Translations under genes and position numbers: made by a program
NCBI GenBank assembly: GCA_963817075.1
Contig: CAWFMT010000003.1
Coordinates: forward strand, 186,001 to 250,000
DNA: 64,000 nt
From: DASPKM01 sp963817075
GTDB taxonomy: Bacteria > Bacteroidota > Bacteroidia > Chitinophagales > Chitinophagaceae
Direction: 5' to 3'
Notes under the pieces: generated by a model
Told to the model about the DNA's origin: nothing
What the model saw: the letters and a program-made list of their open reading frames with translations, nothing else
Databases searched by the model: none
Shown: positions 9,584 through 17,426 of the stretch, one piece after another
How the letters are laid out: every line of letters starts with the position of its first letter
How positions within the stretch are numbered: position 1 is the stretch's first letter

Positions 9584-10324
9584 ATGATTTATAAATTAAT
9601 TCTTGTTTTTGTCCTGATTTGGCAAGTGGCAATACCAGACGAAAAAGAAATTAAAGTTTATCTGATCGGGGATTCAACCATTGCCAATAAAGAGATCAAG
9701 GCATTTCCTGAAACTGGATGGGGTATGCCCTTCAGCCATTTTTTTGATTCATCTGTTAAAGTCGATAATAGAGCGAAGAATGGAAGAAGCACTCGATCAT
9801 TCATAGCTGAGAACCTTTGGCAGCCCATTTTGTTAAATTTAGAGAAAGGCGATTATGTTTTTATTCAATTTGGTCATAATGATGAATCAAAGGATAAGGG
9901 AGAACGCTATGCAGATCCAGAACAATACAAATCCAATCTTAGAAAATTTGTAAATGAATCCAGGTCAAAAAAGGCGTATCCTATACTCGTTACTCCTGTA
10001 AGCAGAAGGAAATTTGATTCAACCGGGAAAGCAGTAGAAACTCATGCAGAATATTCTCCCCTTGTCCGAGAAATTGCCACAGAATTGAAGGTGCCCTTGA
10101 TTGATCTCGATGAGAAAAGCAGGCAGTTATACCAGGAATTTGGCCCTGAGAATTCTAAACTGCTTTTTCTTCAACTTGCACCCGGAGAACATCCTAACTA
10201 CCCTCTAGGCAAGGTTGACAATACCCATTTCAGTGAACTCGGGGCCAGGAAAATTGCGCAGATTGTGCTTTCTGAAATAAAGAACCTGAAACTTGAACTT
10301 GCAGAAAGAATAGTAAAAAGATGA
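9584..10324 (+). CDS. rhamnogalacturonan acetylesterase, CE12 (SGNH hydrolase)
   Basis: A 246-residue secreted esterase that would remove acetyl groups from rhamnogalacturonan I. A short hydrophobic signal covers residues 1-17. SGNH blocks are clear: IGDSTIA with nucleophile Ser31, GHNDESKD near residue 97, and the C-terminal DNTHFSELGA with catalytic Asp and His near 213-216. Length is normal for CE12. Its stop overlaps the next gene by the sequence ATGA, so it is translationally coupled to the CE8 gene. Acetyl removal opens the backbone to the lyases and GH105 encoded nearby. Confidence 0.9.
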   Translation: MIYKLILVFVLIWQVAIPDEKEIKVYLIGDSTIANKEIKAFPETGWGMPFSHFFDSSVKVDNRAKNGRSTRSFIAENLWQPILLNLEKGDYVFIQFGHNDESKDKGERYADPEQYKSNLRKFVNESRSKKAYPILVTPVSRRKFDSTGKAVETHAEYSPLVREIATELKVPLIDLDEKSRQLYQEFGPENSKLLFLQLAPGEHPNYPLGKVDNTHFSELGARKIAQIVLSEIKNLKLELAERIVKR

Positions 10325-11292
10325 AACTACTTATGAAGATCATACCTGCGGTTATATTGTTTGTGGTGTTTTCATTGAGTGCCAGTTCCCAGGGAAAAAT
10401 AATAGTTGTTTCTAAGGATGGTAAAGGCGATTTCCTTACCGTTCAATCTGCATTTGATGCCATTCCATCCGGCAATACTGATCCAATAAGGATCCTGGTG
10501 AAGAAAGGAATTTATAAAGAAAGACTGGTTCTTGATACCCGCAAGGATTATGTAACTCTCATTGGAGAAGATAAGAATAACACTGTTCTCACTTATGATA
10601 ATCATGCGGGACTTAAACTTCCAAACGGTGACACGCTGAACACCTGGAATTGCGCTTCATTCTTCATCTACGCAAATGATTTTCAGGCAGAGAATATCAG
10701 CTTTCAAAATAATGCAGGATTCACTGCTGGACAGGCAGTCGCAGTTTTCGCAAATGGGAACCGGTTGTCATTCAGAAACTGCAATTTTCTCGGCTTTCAG
10801 GACGTATTATTCTGTAGCGGAGCTGGTTCAAAGCAATATTAGGAGAATTGTTACATAGAGGGGACAACCGACTTCATCTTCGGACCTTCAACTGGTGTTT
10901 TTCAAAATTGCCATATTCATAGCAAGAAGAATTCTCACGTAACAGCTGCATCTACGCCAAGGGAAATACCCTTCGGATTTGTTTTTCTTGATTGCAAATT
11001 GACTGCTGATTCAAGTCTTCGAAATGTTTCACTTGGAAGGCCGTGGCAACCATATGCAAGTGTAACTTACATAAGGTGTGAAATTGGTTCGCACATAATC
11101 CCTGAAGGTTGGAATAATTGGCGCAACCCTACCAATGAAGCCACCGCACGTTATTCTGAGTACAAGAATTATGGACCTGGCGCCAATCCATCGAAGCGTG
11201 TAAACTGGATTCATCAACTTAGTAATGATGAAGCAGCCCTGTATAATTTGAAAAACATTTTTGGCGAATGGGATGCGAAACAACGGAAGTGA
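10321..11292 (+). pseudogene. pectin methylesterase (CE8) interrupted by an in-frame amber codon
   Basis: The reading frame runs from ATG 10321 to 11292 (323 codons) with one TAG at 10840-10842. A signal peptide precedes a complete CE8 beta-helix: GQAVAVF near 137, FQDVLF with the first catalytic Asp at 161, then the stop at codon 174, then ENCYIEGTTDFIFG with the second Asp at 184, and LGRPW with Arg240. The frame does not shift across the stop. A one-base change from TAT, TTG or CAG would explain it. The N-terminal piece lacks the second Asp and the Arg, so it would be inactive. Readthrough or a sequencing error are alternatives. A second CE8 at 16406 may compensate. Confidence 0.85.
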
Positions 11293-11304
11293 CCTGTCTC
11301 ATCT

Positions 11305-11344
11305 CCTTGCGTTACTTTGCGTCCTGGCGCCTTTGCGGTTAAAA
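11305..11344 (+). repeat. TTGCG...TGCGGTTAAA word array
   Basis: CCTTGCG, ACTTTGCG, CCTGGCG and CTTTGCGG recur at 8-10 base spacing and end in GCGGTTAAAA, 13 bases before the start codon of the next gene. Related stretches occur at 23302-23356, 28401-28430 and 31497-31534, and looser relatives at 36972-37011 and 50770-50925. Confidence 0.75.
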
Positions 11345-11356
11345 AACCTATCTCTA

Positions 11357-12400
11357 ATGCAACCCATAAATACTGCACTATGCTCATTTGGAATGTCCGG
11401 TTGGGTATTCCACGCTCCATTCCTTGAACAGCATCCAGGCTTTAACCTCTATGGAGTTTGGGAAAGATCAAAGAATAATTCACAGGTAAAATATCCCCAG
11501 GTCAAAATTTTCAGAAGCCTTGAAAATATGCTTGAGGATGATGCAATCGAGCTGGTGATTGTGAATACACCCAACTATACCCATTACGAATATGCTAAAA
11601 TGGCTCTCAATGCAGGTAAGCATGTAATTGTTGAAAAGCCTTTTACCGTTGAATCAACTCAGGGTGAAGAGCTCATTGAATTGGCAAGGAAGAAAGACAG
11701 GAAATTATCAGTTTATCAGAATAGAAGGTATGATAGCGATTACAAAACGGTGAAGAAAGTGGTCAATGAAAAACTCCTCGGAGATTTAGTTGAGGTCGAA
11801 ATCCATTACGATCGATTCAAAGAGGAATTAAGTCCGAAAGTGCATAAGGAGACACCGGGTCCAGGAACCGGCGCATTGTATGATCTCGGTTCACATCTGA
11901 TTGATCAGGCACTTCAATTGTTTGGCTGGCCGAATGCGATTTTTGGAGATATTCAAATCGTTCGTCCAATCTCAAAAGTGGATGATTACTTTGAGATTTT
12001 GTTGTATTACGGAAATTTGAGAGTCCGATTGAAATCAAGTTATCTTGTTAGAGAATCATTGCCGGGTTATGTGTTGCACGGTTCAAAGGGATCATTCATA
12101 AAACCAAAGACTGATATTCAGGAGACCTTGTTGCAGGCTCATGTTGTTCCGGGATCTGAGGATTGGGGGAGGGAACCGGGAACAGAAGCGGGATTGCTGC
12201 ACACTGAGAAGGATGGTCGGATCATAAGAGAATATATTCCTTCATTCCAGGGAAATTATGGAGAATACTATGAGGGAATTTTCCAATCCTTACGCTATAA
12301 TAAACCCTTGCCAGTTTCAGCAGAGGATGGATTGAAAGTTGTCCAAATAATTGAACGGGCTTTTCAAAGTAGTGCTGAAAGGAAAGTAATAGAATTATGA
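11357..12400 (+). CDS. Gfo/Idh/MocA-family oxidoreductase
   Basis: A 347-residue NAD(P)-dependent sugar dehydrogenase-like protein. The N-terminal Rossmann segment CSFGMSGWVFHAPFL leads into VIVNTPNYTHYEYAKMAL and the family signature EKPFTV near residue 93. The C-terminal half has GALYDLGSHLIDQAL. No signal peptide is present, so it is cytoplasmic. An upstream in-frame start at 11261 would overlap the CE8 gene and add a repeat-encoded leader, so ATG 11357 is preferred. The substrate is unknown; the location suggests a pectin-derived sugar such as a uronate or a side-chain monosaccharide. It closes the first half of the locus. Confidence 0.85.
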   Translation: MQPINTALCSFGMSGWVFHAPFLEQHPGFNLYGVWERSKNNSQVKYPQVKIFRSLENMLEDDAIELVIVNTPNYTHYEYAKMALNAGKHVIVEKPFTVESTQGEELIELARKKDRKLSVYQNRRYDSDYKTVKKVVNEKLLGDLVEVEIHYDRFKEELSPKVHKETPGPGTGALYDLGSHLIDQALQLFGWPNAIFGDIQIVRPISKVDDYFEILLYYGNLRVRLKSSYLVRESLPGYVLHGSKGSFIKPKTDIQETLLQAHVVPGSEDWGREPGTEAGLLHTEKDGRIIREYIPSFQGNYGEYYEGIFQSLRYNKPLPVSAEDGLKVVQIIERAFQSSAERKVIEL

Positions 12401-12408
12401 TCACAGAA

Positions 12409-12540
12409 AAATCCCAAATCTCAAAAACACAAATTCCAAAGAAATTCCAAACTTAATATTCAATAGAACCCAATTGGATCTTTATTCCTATTCTTTGGAT
12501 TTTGTTATTTGGTTCTTGATATTTCTCTTGTTTTGGGTTG
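12409..12540. repeat. AAATCCC-type word array with inverted partner
   Basis: The left part repeats AAATCCC, AAATCTC, AAATTCC, AAATTCC (12409-12448). The right part (about 12490-12540) carries similar words in reverse orientation, for example CTTTGGATTTTG and TTTTGGG. RNA could fold the two into a long imperfect hairpin between the Gfo/Idh gene and the GH28 promoter, where it may help end transcription. Confidence 0.5.
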
Positions 12541-12565
12541 AAGAGCAAAGAGTATTAAAATGAGA

Positions 12566-12583
12566 TCGTTACCGGTAACGATT
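12566..12583. promoter_or_regulatory. perfect 18-base palindromic operator upstream of GH28
   Basis: ATCGTTACCGGTAACGAT is a perfect palindrome with a CG centre, as expected for a LacI-type dimer. The right arm extends as AACGATTGC plus an A-tract, matching the site at 127-150. It is the only other copy I found. It suggests joint control of susC and the GH28-ExuT gene group. Confidence 0.7.
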
Positions 12584-12630
12584 GCGTAAAAAAATAGCCT
12601 TAATGTCCTCATTTACAATGAATATCTAGT

Positions 12631-12638
12631 TACACTTG
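12631..12638 (+). promoter_or_regulatory. candidate -7 box of the GH28 operon
   Basis: TACACTTG matches TAnnTTTG at seven of eight positions and matches the susC box TAGACTTG except at one base. It starts 44 bases after the end of the extended palindrome, against 45 bases at susC. No good -33 element is visible, which fits a promoter that needs an activator. Confidence 0.5.
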
Positions 12639-12680
12639 CACTAATCTCTTCCGCTTTGGCGGCGATTATAAACTTGCCGA

Positions 12681-14327
12681 ATGAAAAAAACTTCTCTGTT
12701 ATTTATTTTAGTGGGTTTATATTCTTCCGTTTTTTGCCAATCTGGCCAATTCCCGCAAATTCAATCCACAAAATTTAAGAAGGATTCCTTATCAATTGTC
12801 AAGTTTGGAGCACTTTCTGATGGCATCACTCTTAATACAAAGAGTATTAATGACGCAATTGAACAATCTAACAAAAATGGTGGCGGAGTGGTGGTTATTC
12901 CCACGGGACTTTGGTTAACAGGACCCATTGTTTTGAAATCCAACGTAAATCTTCACTTGCAAAAGAATGCTGTGCTTCAATTCACTGAAGACTTCGACCA
13001 GTATCCATTGGTCGCAGGTAATTGGGAAGGCCTCGAACAGATGAGGAATCAATCTCCAATCTCGGCAACAAATCAACAAAATATTGCAATTACAGGTTTT
13101 GGCATCATTGATGGAGCTGGTGATGCCTGGCGAATGGTAAAAAAGGAAAAGCTCACTGAATCACACTGGAAAAAATTAGTGGCATCCGGTGGAGTACTTA
13201 GTTCCGATAAAAAAACCTGGTATCCATCTGAAAAATCCTTGAAGGCATCTACGTTAAAGAACCCGGGTGAAATAAGGGCTGAAAAGAGTGCTGCATTCTA
13301 TGATTCGGTCAAGGATTTTCTCCGGCCAAATCTTCTTGTGATCACCAATTGTCAGAAAATTCTTTTGGAGGGTGTGACGTTTCAGAATTCACCCGCCTGG
13401 TGTTTACATCCGTTAATGAGCCAGGATCTTACAGTTAGAAATGTATATGTGAAAAATCCCTGGTATGCTCAAAATGGTGATGGGATTGATCTTGAATCCT
13501 GCAAGAATGTGCTGATTGAGAATAGCACTTTCGATGTTGGAGATGATGGTATCTGTATAAAATCAGGGCGCGATGAGGCTGGAAGGAAACGCGGGATGCC
13601 AACAGAGAATGTCATTATTAGGAATTCTACAGTTTATCACGCGCATGGCGGGTTTGTAATAGGAAGCGAAATGAGTGGCGGTGCCAGGAATATTTATGTA
13701 AGTGATTGCAGTTTTATTGGGACCGATATTGGACTTCGTTTCAAAACCACAAGAGGTAGAGGAGGAATTGTTGAGAATATCAATATCCGGAATATTTCTA
13801 TGACAGATATAGTTGGAGAAGCAATTCTTTTCGATATGTATTATGCGGCCCAGGATCCCATACCACTCACTGGCGAGAAGAGAGAACCTCCTAAAGTAGA
13901 GTCCTTGCCTGTGTCAGAATCTACTCCACAGTTCAGGAATTTCACAATTAAAAATGTGGTTTGCTATGGGGCTGAGAAAGGAATTTTTGTGAGGGGATTA
14001 CCTGAAATGAATGTGAAAAATATCCTGATGGAGGATATGGTATTGAAAGCAAACCATGGATTGGACATGACTGAAGGTTCTGGTATCGTTCTGAAAAATG
14101 TAAAACTGGTTACAGATAATGGAAACCCGGTGATGAGTATCCACAATAGCAACAACATCACACTGGAAAAAATTGCATACAACAAGGACGTTGATCTTTT
14201 ATTAAGTGTAACAGGTGAAAAGACTAGCGGAATCGCTCTTAATGGGACTGATACTGGAAAGGCAAAAAAATCTGTGGAGTTGAATTTTGGTGCGAAGGAT
14301 GGGGCAGTTAAGATTAAGGGGAAATAA
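12681..14327 (+). CDS. polygalacturonase-type glycoside hydrolase, GH28
   Basis: A 548-residue secreted beta-helix hydrolase; the signal peptide ends near residue 19 (VFCQ). GH28 active-site blocks are in order: NGDGIDLES near 265 (first catalytic Asp), GDDGICIKSGRD near 286 (Asp pair), HGGFVIGSEMSGG near 322, and RFKTTRGRGG near 352. It would hydrolyse galacturonide chains or galacturonic-acid-capped fragments. It is the first gene after the palindromic operator at 12566 and heads the second half of the locus. Exo or endo mode cannot be decided from the sequence. Confidence 0.9.
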   Translation: MKKTSLLFILVGLYSSVFCQSGQFPQIQSTKFKKDSLSIVKFGALSDGITLNTKSINDAIEQSNKNGGGVVVIPTGLWLTGPIVLKSNVNLHLQKNAVLQFTEDFDQYPLVAGNWEGLEQMRNQSPISATNQQNIAITGFGIIDGAGDAWRMVKKEKLTESHWKKLVASGGVLSSDKKTWYPSEKSLKASTLKNPGEIRAEKSAAFYDSVKDFLRPNLLVITNCQKILLEGVTFQNSPAWCLHPLMSQDLTVRNVYVKNPWYAQNGDGIDLESCKNVLIENSTFDVGDDGICIKSGRDEAGRKRGMPTENVIIRNSTVYHAHGGFVIGSEMSGGARNIYVSDCSFIGTDIGLRFKTTRGRGGIVENINIRNISMTDIVGEAILFDMYYAAQDPIPLTGEKREPPKVESLPVSESTPQFRNFTIKNVVCYGAEKGIFVRGLPEMNVKNILMEDMVLKANHGLDMTEGSGIVLKNVKLVTDNGNPVMSIHNSNNITLEKIAYNKDVDLLLSVTGEKTSGIALNGTDTGKAKKSVELNFGAKDGAVKIKGK

Positions 14328-14329
14328 AT

Positions 14330-14376
14330 AATTTGAAAATTTGAAAATTTCTTGCCTGCTGACGCAGTCAAGCAGG
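14330..14376 (+). repeat. AATTTGAA octads and GCCTGCT hairpin
   Basis: AATTTGAA, AATTTGAA, AATTTCTT form three eight-base units, then GCCTGC and GCAGGG-like arms enclose TGACGCAGTCAA. It fills the short gap between GH28 and GH105. The hairpin lacks a T-run, so a terminator is unlikely. Confidence 0.5.
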
Positions 14377-14414
14377 GAGAATCTGAAAATGTGGAGCAGT
14401 AAAAAATTAAGACC

Positions 14415-16400
14415 ATGATCTTTTTTAAAAAAATATTAGTGTTGTTGCTTCTGGCAAGTATAGGTATCACTGTTAATGGACAGCCAGGCACGAGTAAGTC
14501 GACGGTGAAGCCAAAGATTGCATGGTCAGAGCAGCTTGCAGCAACAGCTATGAATATCTGGAAGGATTCATTTGCTCTTAAGGCTGGACAACCTGCAAAA
14601 TGGTCTTATGATCAGGGTGTCATCCTCAAGGGAATCGAAGGGATCTGGAAGAATACGGGTAAAGGGATCTATTATGATTACATCCAGAAGTGCATGGATT
14701 TTTATGTATCTGATGATGGAAGTATCAAAGGATACCGGCCAGATGAATACAATATTGATCACATCAATAACGGGAAGCTGATCCTGTTGCTGTATCGTGT
14801 TACTGGACGAGAAAAATATAAGAAAGCTGCCGATAACTTAAGGAGTCAGCTCCTTTCACATCCACGTACGTCGGAAGGTGGTTTCTGGCATAAGAACATT
14901 TATCCATCGCAAATGTGGCTGGATGGTTTATATATGGGCCAGCCATTCTATGCGGAGTACGCAATGTTGTTCCATGATGATACTGCATTCAATGATATAG
15001 CAAAGCAGTTCATACTAATGGAAAAGCATGCAAGGGATCCAAAGACCGGCCTGTTATACCATGGTTGGGATGAATCGCGCCAGCAACAATGGGCTAATAA
15101 GACTACTGGACTTTCTCCAAATTTCTGGGGACGTGCTCTTGGATGGTATGGAATGGCCCTGGTTGATGTTCTGGATTATTTTCCTTCAACACATCCAAAG
15201 CGAGACTCATTAATAAACATTTTAAACAGGCTTGCAAAAGCCGTGGTGAAAGTGCAGGATGCCAAATCGGGTTTATGGTATGATGTTGTAGATAAACCGA
15301 ATGTCCCAAAGAATTATAAAGAAGCTTCCGCTTCTTCGATGCTTGTATATACACTTGCAAAAGGCGTTCGCAATGGATATCTACCTGCAAGCTTTGAAGA
15401 AAATGCCAAAAAGGGCTATGCAGGAATTTTGAAAGAGTTTGTTGAAAAAGATGCCAAAGGCCAGATCAATCTGAAAGGAACTGTGCAGGTGTCTGGACTT
15501 GGTGGAAAGCCATATCGAGATGGAAGTTTTGAATATTATATGAGTGAACCTGTTATAGTGAATGATCCGAAAGGTATGGGTGCCTTTATCAATTGTGCGG
15601 TGGAAATGGAAATGGCAGAAACACAAAAGATCGGAAAGGGAAAAACTGTAGTCCTTGATTATTTCTTCAATAATGAATGGAAGAAGGACGCGACTGGAAA
15701 GAAGGTAAGGTTCCATTATACGTGGGATGATAAATCGAATAGCGGATTCGCAACGCTTGGAAATGTATTCAGTATGTACGGAGTAAGACAGGAGATTCTT
15801 GAATCTTCTCCAACACCCGAAAAACTCAAGAATGCATCAATCTATGTCATTGTTGATCCAGACACAGAAAAAGAAACTGCTAAACCAAATTTTATCCAGG
15901 AATCTGAAGCAGTAATCATTGCAGATTGGGTGAATGCAGGCGGTGTATTGGTGTTGATGGGTAATGATATGAACAATGCTGAGTTCAAGAATTTTAATCG
16001 CCTCGCTGGAAAATTTGGGCTTCGGTTCAGAGAGGATAATGTTAATCAAGTTTTCAATAATACTTATGCGCAAGGGGCATTAGATATACCTGCTGGTAAT
16101 GCCATTTTCAAGAACACCAGGAGAATTTTCATAAAAGAACTGGCTACTTTGGAAATTCAAAAAGGAGTTAAACCAATCTATATTGATGATAGCAATCGCG
16201 TGATCATGGCTGTTGCCAGGCATGGCAAGGGAACTGTTTTTGCGTTGGGAGATCCTTGGGTTTACAATGAATATGTAGATGGAAGGAGGCTTCCTGTTGA
16301 ATATGAAAATTATACCGCCGCCGATGATCTCGTGAAATGGCTGATCGCTCAGGCATCACCGGCAAGGAAACCACTAACTGGTAACAACAAACCACAATAA
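14415..16400 (+). CDS. unsaturated galacturonyl hydrolase GH105 fused to DUF4350
   Basis: A 661-residue two-domain secreted protein. After a signal peptide (about 1-22) comes an (alpha/alpha)6 GH105 domain to about 385: WLDGLYMGQPFYAEY near 169, HGWDESRQQQWANKTTGLS and NFWGRALGWYGMALVDVLDY near 215-260. It would release unsaturated galacturonate from the ends left by pectate or rhamnogalacturonan lyases. The rest (about 415-645) matches the glutamine-amidotransferase-like DUF4350 pattern: VVLDYFFNNEW, ADWVNAGGVLVLMGND, GKGTVFALGDPWVYNEY. This fusion occurs in other Bacteroidota; the role of the second domain is not known. The CE8 gene follows after 5 bases. Confidence 0.88.
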   Translation: MIFFKKILVLLLLASIGITVNGQPGTSKSTVKPKIAWSEQLAATAMNIWKDSFALKAGQPAKWSYDQGVILKGIEGIWKNTGKGIYYDYIQKCMDFYVSDDGSIKGYRPDEYNIDHINNGKLILLLYRVTGREKYKKAADNLRSQLLSHPRTSEGGFWHKNIYPSQMWLDGLYMGQPFYAEYAMLFHDDTAFNDIAKQFILMEKHARDPKTGLLYHGWDESRQQQWANKTTGLSPNFWGRALGWYGMALVDVLDYFPSTHPKRDSLINILNRLAKAVVKVQDAKSGLWYDVVDKPNVPKNYKEASASSMLVYTLAKGVRNGYLPASFEENAKKGYAGILKEFVEKDAKGQINLKGTVQVSGLGGKPYRDGSFEYYMSEPVIVNDPKGMGAFINCAVEMEMAETQKIGKGKTVVLDYFFNNEWKKDATGKKVRFHYTWDDKSNSGFATLGNVFSMYGVRQEILESSPTPEKLKNASIYVIVDPDTEKETAKPNFIQESEAVIIADWVNAGGVLVLMGNDMNNAEFKNFNRLAGKFGLRFREDNVNQVFNNTYAQGALDIPAGNAIFKNTRRIFIKELATLEIQKGVKPIYIDDSNRVIMAVARHGKGTVFALGDPWVYNEYVDGRRLPVEYENYTAADDLVKWLIAQASPARKPLTGNNKPQ

Positions 16401-16405
16401 TTCAT

Positions 16406-17422
16406 TTGAAAATCATTCTCACGATAATTATCTGTTGTTGCGCAGTTGCACTCAAAGCGCAATCTCCATTACTGATCACAGTGGCTCAAACGGGAACGGC
16501 AGATTTTCGGTCGATACAGGAAGCCATTAACAGCTTGCCCGATAGTTCTGTGAAACTTCGGACAATTAAGATCGCTGAAGGAGTTTACAGAGAAAAGATT
16601 TTTATCAGCAAGCATAATCTTGTTTTAGAAGGAACTGATCGCGCAAAGACAATTATAACATTTGATATAGCGCGAGATGAATGGCGATGTGATCATCCTG
16701 ATGACTGGGGTGTTGCTACGCTAAATCTCAATGGCAACGACATAAGCTTGAAAAACCTCACGATCGCTAACGAGTATGGGTTTCATTTTCTTGAAGACCG
16801 AACAATTGACTGTGCCTCTGATTCCTTAAATAAAAAGAAAACCATCACCCGCAATGGACATCAGATGGCTTTGCGCTCAATGAATTCAACCCGTCTCAGG
16901 GCTATCAATTGTCATTTCCGTGCATATGCCGGGGATACTGTAAGTCCATGGAATGTGGTAGACGGCATGTTTTATTTCAAGGATTGTATTATGGAGGGGG
17001 GTGTTGATTTTTATTGTCCCAGGGGTTGGGCATGGGCAGAAAACTGCAGGTTCATTTCTAATACTGGAGTAGCTGCTATCTGGCATGATGGTTCTGCAAA
17101 TCAGGATTCAAAAACCATTCTGAAAAATTGTTCATTCGAAGGATTTGATGGGTTTAACCTTGGAAGATATCATCGTGATGCACAATTTTATTTAATCAAT
17201 TGCCAATTTGCTGCAAATATGGCTGACAGGGATATTTATCTTGTACCTACCAGCAACACCATTCAATGGGGAAGAAGAATTTTTTATTTCAACTGTCATA
17301 AAGCAGGTGGAGACTACTCCTGGCATAAAAACAATCTGGATGCATCCCCTGGTCAAATAGGGGCAGGAGACATTACAGTTAAGTGGCTTTTCAGGAATAA
17401 GTGGCAACCAGATAACAATTGA
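16406..17422 (+). CDS. pectinesterase-like protein, CE8, divergent
   Basis: A 338-residue secreted beta-helix esterase beginning at TTG 16406, the only start that includes the signal peptide (to about residue 18, LKA-QS). Key CE8 positions can be aligned despite divergence: HQMALR (Gln), AGDTV (first Asp), GGVDFYCPRGWAW (second Asp) and NLGRYHRD (Arg). The usual FIFG after the second Asp is replaced by FYCPRG, and Trp after GRP is missing. It may act on a different methyl ester context from the classical enzyme at 10321. The uxaB gene follows 4 bases later, so enzyme and catabolic genes are in one operon. Confidence 0.8.
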   Translation: MKIILTIIICCCAVALKAQSPLLITVAQTGTADFRSIQEAINSLPDSSVKLRTIKIAEGVYREKIFISKHNLVLEGTDRAKTIITFDIARDEWRCDHPDDWGVATLNLNGNDISLKNLTIANEYGFHFLEDRTIDCASDSLNKKKTITRNGHQMALRSMNSTRLRAINCHFRAYAGDTVSPWNVVDGMFYFKDCIMEGGVDFYCPRGWAWAENCRFISNTGVAAIWHDGSANQDSKTILKNCSFEGFDGFNLGRYHRDAQFYLINCQFAANMADRDIYLVPTSNTIQWGRRIFYFNCHKAGGDYSWHKNNLDASPGQIGAGDITVKWLFRNKWQPDNN

Positions 17423-17426
17423 TCAT

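Noticed and set aside
10840..10842. Amber codon as a recoded amino acid
   Set aside because: Pyrrolysine use is not expected in this group and no associated genes are visible; a point mutation or error is simpler.
11261..11356. Upstream start for the Gfo/Idh gene
   Set aside because: It overlaps the esterase gene and translates the TTGCG word element; the Rossmann fold starts after ATG 11357.
13964..14491. 175-residue open frame on the - strand across the GH28/GH105 junction
   Set aside because: It lies opposite clear coding sequence and shows no family features.
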